Shown: positions 48,201 through 57,622 of the stretch, piece after piece
Layout of the letters: every line of letters starts with the position of its first letter
Numbering within the stretch: position 1 is the stretch's first letter
Source of the DNA: CAVVIH01 sp963748295
Lineage (GTDB): Bacteria > Acidobacteriota > Vicinamibacteria > Vicinamibacterales > 2-12-FULL-66-21
Assembly (NCBI GenBank): GCA_963748295.1
Contig: CAVVIH010000005.1
Span: 62,001 to 126,000, forward strand
DNA length: 64,000 nucleotides
Reading direction: 5' to 3'
Notes under the pieces: model-generated
Databases searched by the model: none
The model's input: only the letters and a program-made list of their open reading frames with translations
Told to the model about the DNA's origin: nothing
Translations under genes and position numbers: made by a program

Positions 48201-48693
48201 CTGGGTCGGCGGCATCGTGTCCGGCCTGCGGCCGCTCAAGACGCGCAAGGGCGATCGGATGGCGGTCTTCATGCTCGACGACATCGCCGGCAACGTCGAG
48301 GTCGTCGTGTTCCCCGAGACGTTTGCCAGGCACGCCTCGCTCGTCGAAACGGACGCGATGCTGCTCGTGCGCGGCAAGTTCGAAAAAGACGACGAGTCGG
48401 CGCGGCTCGTCGCGACGGAGCTGCTGCCGATTGCGGCGCTCTGCGAGCGGACGACGCGCGAAGTGTCGATCCATCTGGCGGTGCCGCCACACGGGCGGCC
48501 GACGTTCGAAGCGCTCGCGGCGCTGCTCGCACGGCACCGCGGCGATCGCAAGGTGTTTCTCGAGCTCGACGTGAAGGGCGAAGAGAAAGTGCTGCGCGTC
48601 CGTTCGGAAGCGGCGCAGCGGGTGAAACCCTCGGAGCGTCTGGTGACGGAAGTCGAACAGATCTGCGGAGCCGGATCGGTGGAATTGCGGTAA
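45218..48693 (+). CDS. dnaE: DNA polymerase III alpha subunit (frameshifted)
   Basis: The replicative polymerase of type DnaE1, 1158 residues after correction. The PHP domain begins at the N-terminus (FVHLHLHSEFSLLDGACRIEEL), followed by the palm with the catalytic acidic pair in LPDIDIDFCERRRGEVIDYV and GRGSAAGSFVAYCL, then the beta-clamp binding region (DNGKTYKLFSDGQTYGVFQFES), helix-hairpin-helix and OB-fold modules. One base is missing near 46257: MKYPGTS-stop is read where MKYPGYFLIVWDFIRYAR is expected. The gene is essential, so a sequencing error is likely. It starts at ATG 45218; the leader is pure heptamer repeat. Confidence 0.95.
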
Positions 48694-48706
48694 AGAAGCA
48701 CCACAC

Positions 48707-49693
48707 ATGCCTGATTTACTCGAATTCGAAGAACCGATCGGCGTGCTGCTGAAGGAGATCGAAGCGCTCAGCATGCTGCCCCGCACCGCGGAGCGGGAGC
48801 GCTCGATCGAAAGCCTGCGCCGCCGCGCCGAGGAGATCCGCGCCGAGCTGTACGCGAACCTCACGCCGTGGCAGCGGGTGCTCGTCGCCCGTCATCCCGC
48901 CCGGCCGAACACGCTCGACTACGTCGAGCGCCTCTTCACCGGCTTCGACGAGCTGCACGGCGACCGCCGCTTCGCCGACGACGCCGCGATCGTCGGCGGC
49001 TTCGCCACCTACAAGGGCGCCGCCATCGCGGTCGTCGGCCACCAGAAGGGACGCGACACGAAGCAGAAGATCTTCCGCAATTTCGGCTACGCGCGGCCCG
49101 AAGGCTACCGGAAGGCGCTGCGCATCATGCAACTCGCGCAGAAGTTCGGCCGGCCGATCGTGGTGTTCATCGACACGCCGGCGGCTTACCCCGGCGTCGA
49201 GTCGGAAGAACGCGGCGTCGCCGAAGCGATCGCCTTCAACCTGCGCGAGATGATCATGATCGAGGTCCCCATCGTCGTCATCGTTTGCGGCGAGGGTGGC
49301 AGCGGCGGCGCGCTCGGCATCGCGATCGGCGACCGCGTGCTGATGCAGGAGTACTCGGTCTACAGCGTCATTCCGCCGGAGGGCTGTGCGGCAATCCTGT
49401 GGCGGGACGCCAACAAGAAGGTCGAAGCGGCCGAGGCGCTGAAAATCACCGCACCGGACCTGCTGCAGCTCGGGCTCATCGATGCAATCGTGCCCGAGCC
49501 GGCCGGCGGCGCCCACAACGACTACGATCGCGCGACCGCGCTGGTCGACCAGGCGCTGACGCAGTCGCTCGCGGAGCTGCAACCGCTGACGGTCGCCGCG
49601 CTGCTCGAGGGGCGCTACGAGAAGTTCCGCCGAATGGGGCAGGAGGGCCAGGCGTTCGTCGACGTCGGCAAGCTGCCGGTAGCCGGTCAATGA
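48707..49693 (+). CDS. accA: acetyl-CoA carboxylase carboxyltransferase subunit alpha
   Basis: A 328-residue protein, the biotin-carboxyl transferase alpha subunit that works with AccD (not in this window) to form malonyl-CoA (EC 2.1.3.15). Crotonase-type features: FDELHGDRRFADDAAIVGGFA, GHQKGRDTKQKIFRNFGYARPEGYRKALRIM, FIDTPAAYPGVESEERG and CGEGGSGGALGIAIGDRVLMQEYSVYSVIPPEGCAAILW. It starts 14 bp after dnaE, and recJ overlaps its stop as ATGA, so dnaE-accA-recJ form an operon; dnaE-accA adjacency is common in bacteria. Confidence 0.96.
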   Translation: MPDLLEFEEPIGVLLKEIEALSMLPRTAERERSIESLRRRAEEIRAELYANLTPWQRVLVARHPARPNTLDYVERLFTGFDELHGDRRFADDAAIVGGFATYKGAAIAVVGHQKGRDTKQKIFRNFGYARPEGYRKALRIMQLAQKFGRPIVVFIDTPAAYPGVESEERGVAEAIAFNLREMIMIEVPIVVIVCGEGGSGGALGIAIGDRVLMQEYSVYSVIPPEGCAAILWRDANKKVEAAEALKITAPDLLQLGLIDAIVPEPAGGAHNDYDRATALVDQALTQSLAELQPLTVAALLEGRYEKFRRMGQEGQAFVDVGKLPVAGQ

Positions 49694-51414
49694 AAACGCT
49701 TCTCTGGCAGCACCTGCCCTGCAACGACGAGCAGGCCGCCACGCTGGCGGCCGCGCTGAACCTGCATCCGACGGTCGCCCGCCTTCTCTGCATGCGCGGA
49801 TTCACGGATCCGGAGACCGCCGACCGATTCCTGAACCCGTCACTCGATCATCTCCACGACCCGTTCAGGCTCGCCGACATGGACCGCGCGGTCGTCCGCC
49901 TCGAGCGCGCGCTCGCGCAGGGCGAGCGCATCGCCATCCACGGCGATTACGACGTGGACGGGATCACCTCGACCGTGATCGTGCGGCGCGCCCTCGAAAT
50001 GCTCGGCGGCACCGTCGTCCACTTCATTCCCGAGCGCCTGCGCGACGGCTACGGCCTGCAGCCGGCGGCGATCGATCGTCTCCATGCGGAGGGCGTCGGG
50101 TTGATCGTGTCGGTGGACTGCGGCATCCGCGGCAGCGACGCGGCGCAGCGGGCGCGCGAGCTGGGCGTCGATCTGATCATCACCGACCATCACGAGCCCG
50201 AGGGCACGCTGCCGGCGGCGCTCGCCGTCATCAACCCGAAGCGACACGACTGCACGTATCCCGACAAGCACCTCGCCGGCGTCGGTGTGGCGCTGAAGCT
50301 GGTGCAGGCGTTGTGCGCCCGCGCCGGTCGAGGGAAATGGCTGCCGGGGTTCGTCAAGATTGCGGCACTCGGAACGCTCGCCGACGTGGTGCCGCTGGTC
50401 GGCGAGAACCGCGTGATCGCACGGTACGGCCTGGCGGCGCTCACCCGCGGTCCGCACACGATCGGACTGCGGTCGCTGCTCGACGCATCGGGACTGACGG
50501 GCAAGACGATCGACAGCTATCAGGTCGCGTTCATGGTCGCCCCGCGCGTCAACGCGGCAGGCCGCATGAGCACGCCGGACATCGCCACTCGCCTGCTGCT
50601 CGCCACCGACGAGGGCATGGCCGACGAGGCGCGCGCGCTTGCCCAGCAGCTGAACGACGAGAATCTCCGCCGTCAGCAGGAAGAAGCGGAGCTCGTCGCG
50701 AGCTCGAAGAAAGCGATCGAGACCGATCCGGCGGTCGGCGCGCACAACGTCCTCGTCATTGGCGGTGACGGCTGGCACCGCGGCGTCATCGGCATCGCGG
50801 CGTCCAAGCTGGTGGACGCGTATCACAAGCCGGCGATCGTGCTGTCGATTGACGGCGACGTCGCCCACGGGTCCTGCCGCAGCATCCCGGACTTCGACAT
50901 GCTCGCGGCGCTGGAGCGATGCGCGGATCTGTTCGTCAGGTTCGGCGGCCACAAGCAGGCCGCGGGCCTGACGATGGAGGCGGCGCGGGTGCCGGAGTTC
51001 CGCGCGCGGATCAACGCCTACGCCGACGAGGTGCTGGAACCGGACCAGCTGCGCCCGCGGCTGCGCATCGATGGCCCGCTCAGCCTCCGGAGCATCACGC
51101 CGGATCTGGTCCGCGGCCTCGACTCGCTGGGCCCGTTCGGCCTCGCCAACCCGCGGCCTGTCTTCCACGCCCGGCCGGTCGAAATCGTCGACGGCCCGAG
51201 GTCGATCAAGGACCGCCACCTCAAGATGACGTTCTGCCAGGACGGCCGGCGGTTCCGTGCGATCGCCTGGCGCGCCGCCGAGCGCGCCGAGTTCCTCGAC
51301 CGCAACCGCGCCGGCGTCGATCTCGCCTTCTCGCTGGAGAAGAACGAGTTCCAGGGGGAGACGTTCCTCGAGCTCAGCGTCGCCGATTTCCGCAGCCTGG
51401 ACGACGTAAAATAG
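49690..51414 (+). CDS. recJ: single-stranded-DNA-specific exonuclease RecJ
   Basis: A 574-residue 5'-3' exonuclease of the DHH superfamily. HGDYDVDGITSTVIV, GLIVSVDCGIRGSD, LIITDHHEPEG and FVKIAALGTLADVVPLVGENR are the catalytic motifs; the DHHA1 domain has GSCRSIPDFDMLAALERC and FVRFGGHKQAAGLTM, and the OB fold ends LEKNEFQGETFLELSVADF. It degrades ssDNA in recombination and mismatch repair. Normal length. The start overlaps accA by 4 bp (ATGA). An inverted heptamer array follows. Confidence 0.95.
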   Translation: MKTLLWQHLPCNDEQAATLAAALNLHPTVARLLCMRGFTDPETADRFLNPSLDHLHDPFRLADMDRAVVRLERALAQGERIAIHGDYDVDGITSTVIVRRALEMLGGTVVHFIPERLRDGYGLQPAAIDRLHAEGVGLIVSVDCGIRGSDAAQRARELGVDLIITDHHEPEGTLPAALAVINPKRHDCTYPDKHLAGVGVALKLVQALCARAGRGKWLPGFVKIAALGTLADVVPLVGENRVIARYGLAALTRGPHTIGLRSLLDASGLTGKTIDSYQVAFMVAPRVNAAGRMSTPDIATRLLLATDEGMADEARALAQQLNDENLRRQQEEAELVASSKKAIETDPAVGAHNVLVIGGDGWHRGVIGIAASKLVDAYHKPAIVLSIDGDVAHGSCRSIPDFDMLAALERCADLFVRFGGHKQAAGLTMEAARVPEFRARINAYADEVLEPDQLRPRLRIDGPLSLRSITPDLVRGLDSLGPFGLANPRPVFHARPVEIVDGPRSIKDRHLKMTFCQDGRRFRAIAWRAAERAEFLDRNRAGVDLAFSLEKNEFQGETFLELSVADFRSLDDVK

Positions 51415-51424
51415 AACTGACGCT

Positions 51425-51511
51425 CCAAACTCCCAAATCCCAAGTCCCAACTCCCAAAAAGGCACGAAGACCTTAAGAAATTTGGGAGTTGGTGGTTGGT
51501 GTTGGGAGTTC
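51425..51511. repeat. inverted heptamer array, GGGAGTT family
   Basis: AACTCCCAAA (51449-51458) pairs with TTTGGGAGTT (51481-51490). Units on both sides keep the 7-bp period. It is the leader of the lptC/lptA gene and the spacer after recJ. Confidence 0.75.
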
Positions 51512-51526
51512 TTGAGATCGCACCTG

Positions 51527-53743
51527 ATGCGTTGGCAGAAAATTGCGCGGCTGGCGATAGCCTCGTTCGTGATCGTGTTCGCGGGCGTCGTGTTCTTCAC
51601 GATGCGGCAGCGTGCGGCCACTCCGGCCGACGTGCCGCTCGACACGGCGCCATCCGACGGCGCCAAGATCGTCAACCAGGGGGCGGTCGAATCCGAGCTG
51701 ACGCAGGACGGCAAGCTGCGCTATCGCATCACCGGCAAGCAGCATCGTGTCTTCCCGGACGGCAGAAACACGATCGAACAGGTCAAGCTGACACTGCCCG
51801 ATCGGAAGGGGAAGACCATCGTCATCGAGGCGGACCTGGCCGAGGTGACGCAGCCGCCGGGGAAGGACCTCGGCGTTGCGGTCTTCAAGAACAACGTCGT
51901 CCTCTCGACCAATGACGGTCTCGAGGTGAAAGCGACGACCGCCACCTACAGCGATGCCAATGGCGTCATCACCGTCCCTGGTCCGGTGCAGTTCAAGCGT
52001 GGGAGGATGTCGGGGACGGGCGTCGGTGCGACCTACGACAAGACCAGGGACGTGCTGTGGCTGCTCGATCAGGTGCACATCACGGTCGCGCCGGACAAGA
52101 CCGGCAAGGGCACGTCGGACGTGACGTCGAAGACTGCCGGTCTCGCCCGTGCCGACAATTACATCAAGCTCTCGACGAGTGCACGCGTAGCCTCGGAGGA
52201 TCGCACGATCGTCGCCGACGAGCTGACCGCGTTCCTCAAGCCCGACGGGGAAACGCTCGAGCGCGCCGAGCTGCGCGGCAACGCGGGGATCACCGAGAAC
52301 GGGCCCGAGGCGCGCAACATGTCGGCGCGCGACATCGACCTCGCCTACGCCGCCGACGGCCGGACCCTGCAGCGCGCTCGGCTCATGGAGAACAGCGTCG
52401 TCAACCTGCCTGGCGCAGAAGGCTCGGCAGGCCGGCGAATCGCCGGGCGGATCATCGACATGACGATGGCCCCGGACGGCGCCACGCTCACCGTGCTCAC
52501 GGCTTCCGACAACGTCGTGGTCGATTTGCCCGCCCAGGGCGAGGCGCCGGTGCGGCAGATCCGCTCGGCGACGCTCCAGGCGTCAGGCGCTGCGCCGGGT
52601 GAGCCACTGCGAACGGCAACATTTGCGGGTGGAGTGGAGTATCGCGAGACCCGGGCGGGCCGCGGGAACCAGGCCGCCATCGATCGGACCGCGCGGTCGC
52701 TCCGGCTGATCGTCACGACCAAGCCGGGCTTCGGCGACATCGAGCAGGCCGACTTCCATGGCAACTTCAAGTTCGGCGACGGCAAGCTCAGCGCCGAGGC
52801 GCCGCGGGGGCTCTATGCGATGAATGCGGACCGGATCGACCTGTCGCCCTCGAGCGGCGATCCTGGTCCGACGCCGTTCGTGAACGACGGCCAGTCGCTC
52901 GTCGAGGCGAAGAACATCCAGGTGTCGCCGACGAGCCGCAAGCTGACGGCCGACACCAACGTCAGGAGCACCATCCAGCCGAAGCGCGGCGAGGGCGAGC
53001 GCGGCCGCGGCGGCAGAGGGATCGCACCGGTCGGCCAGCCGGGCGAACCGGCGTCGCGAATGCCGGCGATGCTGAAGAAGGATCGGCCGGTGTATGTCGC
53101 GTCGAGCCGCCTCGTCTACGACGGCGTCGCGGAAGCGACCTACAGTGGCACCGCGCGGTTGTGGCAGGACCAGTCGCAGTCGAAGATCGACGCGGACACG
53201 ATCGTGCTCAACGACCGCACCGGCAACATGACGGCGCGCACCAACGTCAGCACGGCGATGCTGCTCGAAGAGATCGATCCGAACACCAAGGAGAAGAAGG
53301 TGTCGCTGACGACGGCGACGTCGGACCTGCTGGTCTACGAGGACGCCAAGCGGCTGGCGGTTTACACCGGCTCGAAAGCGAAACAGGCGAACATGAAGGG
53401 CCCGTACGGGGACGTCACGTCGAATCGCATCGACCTCTATCTGAAGGAGGGCGGTGACGAGCTCGACCGCGCCGAAGCGCACGGCGCGGTCACCGTGAAG
53501 GAAGCGCTTCGCACCGCCACCGGGGACGTTCTCGTCTACACGGCGGCGAACGATACGTATACGATGACCGGCAACCCGGTCGAAGCGGTCGAACGCGACG
53601 CGCCGGCGTCGACAACGTGCAAGAGGACGCTGGGGACGACTTTGACTTTCACCAGATCGGTTGGTAGCATCCGGGCCGAGACGAACGGGCTCGTTCCGCT
53701 GAAGGTGGATCAGATCCCGTGTCCGGCGGAGCGGCGCAACTGA
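51527..53743 (+). CDS. LPS transport periplasmic protein, LptC-LptA fusion
   Basis: A 738-residue protein. One N-terminal membrane helix (LAIASFVIVFAGVVFF) and an LptC beta-jellyroll (RYRITGKQHRVFPDGRNTIEQVKL, GVAVFKNNVVLSTNDGLEVKATTATYSD) are followed by several LptA/OstA-type segments (NNV...ADELTAFLK, YSGTARLWQDQSQSKIDADTIVLND, TGDVLVYTAANDTYTMTGNPV). E. coli LptC and LptA are each below 200 residues, so this protein should provide both the inner-membrane LptC part and an extended LptA bridge. lptB starts right after the stop. I chose ATG 51527; earlier codons belong to the heptamer array. Confidence 0.85.
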   Translation: MRWQKIARLAIASFVIVFAGVVFFTMRQRAATPADVPLDTAPSDGAKIVNQGAVESELTQDGKLRYRITGKQHRVFPDGRNTIEQVKLTLPDRKGKTIVIEADLAEVTQPPGKDLGVAVFKNNVVLSTNDGLEVKATTATYSDANGVITVPGPVQFKRGRMSGTGVGATYDKTRDVLWLLDQVHITVAPDKTGKGTSDVTSKTAGLARADNYIKLSTSARVASEDRTIVADELTAFLKPDGETLERAELRGNAGITENGPEARNMSARDIDLAYAADGRTLQRARLMENSVVNLPGAEGSAGRRIAGRIIDMTMAPDGATLTVLTASDNVVVDLPAQGEAPVRQIRSATLQASGAAPGEPLRTATFAGGVEYRETRAGRGNQAAIDRTARSLRLIVTTKPGFGDIEQADFHGNFKFGDGKLSAEAPRGLYAMNADRIDLSPSSGDPGPTPFVNDGQSLVEAKNIQVSPTSRKLTADTNVRSTIQPKRGEGERGRGGRGIAPVGQPGEPASRMPAMLKKDRPVYVASSRLVYDGVAEATYSGTARLWQDQSQSKIDADTIVLNDRTGNMTARTNVSTAMLLEEIDPNTKEKKVSLTTATSDLLVYEDAKRLAVYTGSKAKQANMKGPYGDVTSNRIDLYLKEGGDELDRAEAHGAVTVKEALRTATGDVLVYTAANDTYTMTGNPVEAVERDAPASTTCKRTLGTTLTFTRSVGSIRAETNGLVPLKVDQIPCPAERRN

Positions 53744-54469
53744 ATGGCGACGCTTCGCACTACGGATCTGAGCAAGTCGTTCGGCGGACGGACGGTCGTT
53801 CGCGGCGTGAGCCTGGAGATCGCCTCGGGCGAAGTCGTCGGCCTGCTCGGCCCGAACGGTGCGGGCAAGACCACCACGTTCTCGATGGTGGTCGGCCTGA
53901 CGGCGCCGGATTCCGGGCGCGTGCTGCTCGACGGCAGCGACGTGACCGAGGATCCGATGTACGTCCGCGCCCGCAAGGGCATCGGCTATCTGCCGCAGGA
54001 ACCGTCGATCTTCCGCGGCCTGACGGTCGAACAGAACATCCTCGCGATCCTCGAGACGATCGCCAGCAACGGCGTCGATCGCCGCACGCGCCTGCGCGAC
54101 CTGCTCGGCGAGCTCGGGCTCACGCCGCTCGCCAAGTCGCCTGCCTACACGCTCTCGGGTGGTGAGCGGCGGCGTGTCGAGATCACACGCGCGCTCGTCG
54201 TCTCGCCGATGTTCATGCTGCTCGACGAGCCGTTCGCCGGCATCGATCCGATCGCGGTGACGGACATTCAGCAGATCATTTTTCACCTGAAATCAAGGGG
54301 AATCGGCGTGCTGATCACGGACCACAATGTCCGGGAGACGCTGCGAATCACCGACCGCGCCTATATCGTGCACGACGGCGTGATCTTCCGCAGCGGAACA
54401 CCCCAGAGCCTCGCCGCCGACGAAGAGGTGAAGCGGATTTATCTCGGCACCGATTTCCGATTGGACTAA
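53744..54469 (+). CDS. lptB: LPS export ABC transporter ATP-binding protein LptB
   Basis: A 241-residue ABC ATPase. LGPNGAGKTTTFSMVVG is Walker A, TLSGGERRRVEITRALV the signature motif, FMLLDEPFAGIDPIAV Walker B and LITDHNVRETL the switch His. The long FRGLTVEQNILAILE coupling region and the C-terminal IYLGTDFRLD are typical of LptB. It powers LPS extraction with LptF/LptG, which are not in this window. Its ATG follows the fused lptC/lptA stop directly; rpoN follows 29 bp later. Confidence 0.95.
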   Translation: MATLRTTDLSKSFGGRTVVRGVSLEIASGEVVGLLGPNGAGKTTTFSMVVGLTAPDSGRVLLDGSDVTEDPMYVRARKGIGYLPQEPSIFRGLTVEQNILAILETIASNGVDRRTRLRDLLGELGLTPLAKSPAYTLSGGERRRVEITRALVVSPMFMLLDEPFAGIDPIAVTDIQQIIFHLKSRGIGVLITDHNVRETLRITDRAYIVHDGVIFRSGTPQSLAADEEVKRIYLGTDFRLD

Positions 54470-54498
54470 GATGGATTGACGGCGCGTTGAATTGACCC

Positions 54499-55926
54499 AT
54501 GGCGATTTCGCAGAAACTTCACACCAAGCTCGTTCAGAAGCTGATTCTCACGCCATCGCTGCAGCAGGCAATCAAGCTGCTGCCGATGTCCACGCTCGAG
54601 CTTGCCGATCTGCTGAATCAGGAGATGGTGGAGAACCCGCTCCTGGAAGAAGTCCCGACCGAGGAACTCCAACCCGCGGAGCCGCAGCAGGCCGAGAAGA
54701 CCGAAGAGAAAGCTGCAGCCGAAAACAACAAAGAGTGGGACGACGCCGACTACGAGTACTTCTTCGGCGATTATCTCGACGACGGCTATCGCTCGCGGAC
54801 GCCGTCGGAAGTCAAGGAACTGCCGCCGATCGAGAACACGCTCTCGACGTCGGGATCGCTGTCCGATCATCTCCTGTGGCAGCTCTCGGTGCAGACCGAC
54901 GACGACATCCCGCGCGAGATCGGCACCGCGATCATCGGCAACCTCGATGACGATGGCTACCTGGTGGCGTCGGTCGAGGAGATCGCCGCGATGGGCGACT
55001 GGCCGGTCGCCGACGTCGAGCGCGCGCTGCAGCACATTCAGACGTTCGACCCGATCGGCGTCGCCGCGCGCGACCTGCAGGAATGCCTCTGGCTGCAGCT
55101 GCGGCACATCGGCCTCGAGGGCAGTCCGGCGGAGAAGATCGTCACCGAGCACCTGCGCCTGCTGCAGAACCACCAGGTGCCGGAGATCGCCCGCAAGCTG
55201 GGCATGACGATCGAGGATCTCAAAGAGCACATCGAGATCATCCGCAACCTCGACCCGAAGCCGGGCAGCCGCTACAACCCGACGCAATCGCAGTACGTCA
55301 TCCCGGACGTCTACGTCGTCAAGGTGGAGGATCAGTACGTCGCCGCGCTCAACGAGGAAGGGCTGCCGCAGCTGCGCATCAGCCCGGTCTACCGGCGCCT
55401 GCTCGACAAGAGCGGCGGCGAATCGACCGACGAAACGCGCGCCTATGTGAAGGACAAGTTCCGCTCGGCGCTGTGGCTGATCAAGTCGGTGGATCAGCGG
55501 CAGAAGACGATCCACAAGGTGGCGACCAGCATCATCAACTTCCAGCGCGAGTTCCTCGACCACGGGATCGAGTACCTGCGCCCGCTGGTGCTGCGCGACG
55601 TCGCCAACGACATCGGGATGCACGAATCGACGGTCAGCCGCGTGGTGAACAACAAGTACATGCACACGCCGCAGGGCGTGTTCGAAATGAAGTACTTCTT
55701 CCACAGCGGCATCAGCAGCTCGTTCGGCGAGAGCGTCTCGTCGGTGACGATCAAGCAGCGCATCCGGAAAATCATCGAGAACGAAGACCCGCGGAAACCG
55801 CTCAGCGACTCGAAGATCGTCAGCATTCTGCAGAAGGAAGGCCTGATGCTGGCGCGGCGCACGATCGCCAAGTATCGCGAAGAACTCAAGATTCCGACCT
55901 CGAACCAGAGGAAGGTCCTGTTCTAG
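54499..55926 (+). CDS. rpoN: RNA polymerase sigma-54 factor
   Basis: A 475-residue protein. Region I is Gln/Leu-rich (ISQKLHTKLVQKLILTPSLQQAIKLLPMSTLELADLL), region II is acidic (EKTEEKAAAENNKEWDD), and region III has the core-binding domain, a helix-turn-helix (IGMHESTVSRVVNNKYM) and the RpoN box near the C-terminus (ARRTIAKYREELKI). It directs transcription from -24/-12 promoters and needs an AAA+ activator, such as the one encoded at 20904-23835. The lptB-rpoN-hpf order is widely conserved. Confidence 0.96.
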   Translation: MAISQKLHTKLVQKLILTPSLQQAIKLLPMSTLELADLLNQEMVENPLLEEVPTEELQPAEPQQAEKTEEKAAAENNKEWDDADYEYFFGDYLDDGYRSRTPSEVKELPPIENTLSTSGSLSDHLLWQLSVQTDDDIPREIGTAIIGNLDDDGYLVASVEEIAAMGDWPVADVERALQHIQTFDPIGVAARDLQECLWLQLRHIGLEGSPAEKIVTEHLRLLQNHQVPEIARKLGMTIEDLKEHIEIIRNLDPKPGSRYNPTQSQYVIPDVYVVKVEDQYVAALNEEGLPQLRISPVYRRLLDKSGGESTDETRAYVKDKFRSALWLIKSVDQRQKTIHKVATSIINFQREFLDHGIEYLRPLVLRDVANDIGMHESTVSRVVNNKYMHTPQGVFEMKYFFHSGISSSFGESVSSVTIKQRIRKIIENEDPRKPLSDSKIVSILQKEGLMLARRTIAKYREELKIPTSNQRKVLF

Positions 55927-55931
55927 AACTG

Positions 55932-55980
55932 TAAGCTGCCAGCTGAAAGCTGATAGCTGACGGCTGAGAGCTGAGAGCTT
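55932..55980. repeat. heptamer array, AGCTGAT family
   Basis: Seven units (AGCTGCC, AGCTGAA, AGCTGAT, AGCTGAC, GGCTGAG, AGCTGAG) in one orientation fill the rpoN-hpf spacer and end 8 bp before the hpf ATG. Confidence 0.75.
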
Positions 55981-55988
55981 CGTCCCCT

Positions 55989-56516
55989 ATGCGTCTCGAT
56001 ATCACCGGCCGGCACGTCGACATCACGCCGCCCCTCCGGCAGCTCATCGACAAACGTCTGGCGAAACTGGGCCGGCTGCTCAACGACAGCGTCATCTCCG
56101 CGCAGGTCATCCTCACCAAGGAGAAGTACCGCCATCGCAGCGAGATCATCCTGCACGCGCGCGGCGACCACATGATGCGCGGCCTCGGCGAGGGCAACGC
56201 GTGGCCGCTCTCGCTGAGCGAGGCGGCCGCCAAGATCGAGCAGCAGGCGCAGAAGCTGAAAAGCAAGTGGGACTCGCGGCGGCGCCGCGGCGCCACCCGA
56301 ACCCCGCGCGCCAGCGCGCCGCGCGAGGCGACCAACAACCGGCGGGTGGTGCGCGCGACGCGCTACGCCGTCAAGCCGATGACCATCGAAGATGCCGCGC
56401 TGCACGTCGAATCCGCGCCCGAGACCTTCGTCGTCTTTCGCAACGCCGACACCGACGCGGTCAGCATCATGTACCGGCGCAAGGACGGCAACCTCGGACT
56501 GATTGAGCCTGATTGA
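55989..56516 (+). CDS. hpf: ribosome hibernation promoting factor, long form
   Basis: A 175-residue protein. The N-terminal S30AE/RaiA domain (RLDITGRHVDITPPLRQLIDKRLAKLGRLL, VILTKEKYRHRSEIILHARGD) and a C-terminal HPF dimerisation domain (VVRATRYAVKPMTIEDAALHVE, FVVFRNADTDAVSIMYRRKDGNLGLIEP) identify the long HPF that forms 100S ribosome dimers in stationary phase. A disordered Arg-rich linker (RRRRGATRTPRAS) joins them. It follows rpoN as in many bacteria. The leader is a heptamer array, so a Shine-Dalgarno is poor. Confidence 0.93.
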   Translation: MRLDITGRHVDITPPLRQLIDKRLAKLGRLLNDSVISAQVILTKEKYRHRSEIILHARGDHMMRGLGEGNAWPLSLSEAAAKIEQQAQKLKSKWDSRRRRGATRTPRASAPREATNNRRVVRATRYAVKPMTIEDAALHVESAPETFVVFRNADTDAVSIMYRRKDGNLGLIEPD

Positions 56517-56575
56517 TCGGGGACCGGGGGCCGGGGACCAGGGGCCAGAGGACCGGCAGCCGGGAATCAGAAGGA
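56517..56575. repeat. heptamer array, GGGGACC family
   Basis: Units GGGGACC, GGGGGCC, GGGGACC, AGGGGCC and similar follow the hpf stop with a 7-bp period and fade out before hprK. Confidence 0.65.
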
Positions 56576-56623
56576 CACTGCCAGCCATCCTCGCGATAAG
56601 CTTCAGAGAGATCCCGTTCTGAC

Positions 56624-57622
56624 ATGAGCGAACCGACGCATCCCGCGGGCGTTACGGTGGCGACGGTGCTGCGTGACATGGCTGACTCGCGCAGCCTCGA
56701 TCTCGAGCTGTTGGCGGGCGGCGACGGGCTCGATCGCCGCATTACCATTCCGCACACGCAGAAAACGGGGCTGGCGCTCTCCGGATTCGACGCCTACCTG
56801 CGCGGCGGCCGCGTGCTCGTGTTCGGCGAGAGCGAAATCCGATACCTCGAAACGCTGGAGCCGCCGGACCGGACGGCGGTCATCCGCCGCGTCCTCAGCC
56901 ACGATCTGCCATGCCTGCTGATCACTGACGGCTTCGACACGCCGCCGGAAGTCCCGGCGGAAGCCGACCGCGCGCGGGTGCCGCTGCTGCGGACGCGGGC
57001 GGCCACGCCGGAGGCGATGGCGCGGCTGTCCGCCGTGCTCGACACGTATCTCGCGGCGCGGGGGATCGTGCACGGCGTCCTGATGGACATCCTCGGCCTC
57101 GGCGTGCTGGTGATCGGGGAGAGCGGCATCGGCAAGAGCGAGTGCGCGCTCGATCTCGTCGTGCGCGGCCACCGTCTGGTCGCCGACGACGCGGTGGAGC
57201 TGCGATCGCGGGCGCAGTCGTTCGTGCTCGGCAGCTGCCCCGAATTGACGCAGCACCACATGGAGATCCGGGGCCTTGGCTTGATCAACGTCCAGGACCT
57301 GTTCGGGGTCGCCTCGACGCGGACGTCGAAGCGCGTCGAGCTCGTCGTGCAGCTCGAACGCTGGGAGCCGGGGCGCGAATACGATCGCCTCGGCATCGAC
57401 GACAACTATTACGAGCTGCTCGGCATCCGCATCCCGATGATCCGCATGCCGGTCGCGCCCGGCCGCAACGTCGCGATTCTGGTGGAAGTCGCCGCGCGCA
57501 ACCAGCTGCTGCGGACGCGCGGCCACAACGCCGCGCGCCGTCTCGTGCAGCGGCTCAACGAAGAGCTGGACGCGGCGGCGATGTCGAGCGAACCCGAGCT
57601 CGAGCATGGAGAAGATCTCTGA
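56624..57622 (+). CDS. hprK: HPr kinase/phosphorylase
   Basis: A 332-residue protein that phosphorylates and dephosphorylates HPr on Ser46. The C-terminal catalytic domain has the P-loop VIGESGIGKSECALDLV (about residues 163-179), the HprK signature EIRGLGLINVQDLFG and VELVVQLERWEPGREYDRLG. The N-terminal domain (about residues 1-130) has DGLDRRITIPHTQKTGLALSGF. HPr with Ser46 is encoded 1.5 kb downstream, so the partner is present. rapZ overlaps its stop by 1 bp (TGATG). Confidence 0.95.
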   Translation: MSEPTHPAGVTVATVLRDMADSRSLDLELLAGGDGLDRRITIPHTQKTGLALSGFDAYLRGGRVLVFGESEIRYLETLEPPDRTAVIRRVLSHDLPCLLITDGFDTPPEVPAEADRARVPLLRTRAATPEAMARLSAVLDTYLAARGIVHGVLMDILGLGVLVIGESGIGKSECALDLVVRGHRLVADDAVELRSRAQSFVLGSCPELTQHHMEIRGLGLINVQDLFGVASTRTSKRVELVVQLERWEPGREYDRLGIDDNYYELLGIRIPMIRMPVAPGRNVAILVEVAARNQLLRTRGHNAARRLVQRLNEELDAAAMSSEPELEHGEDL

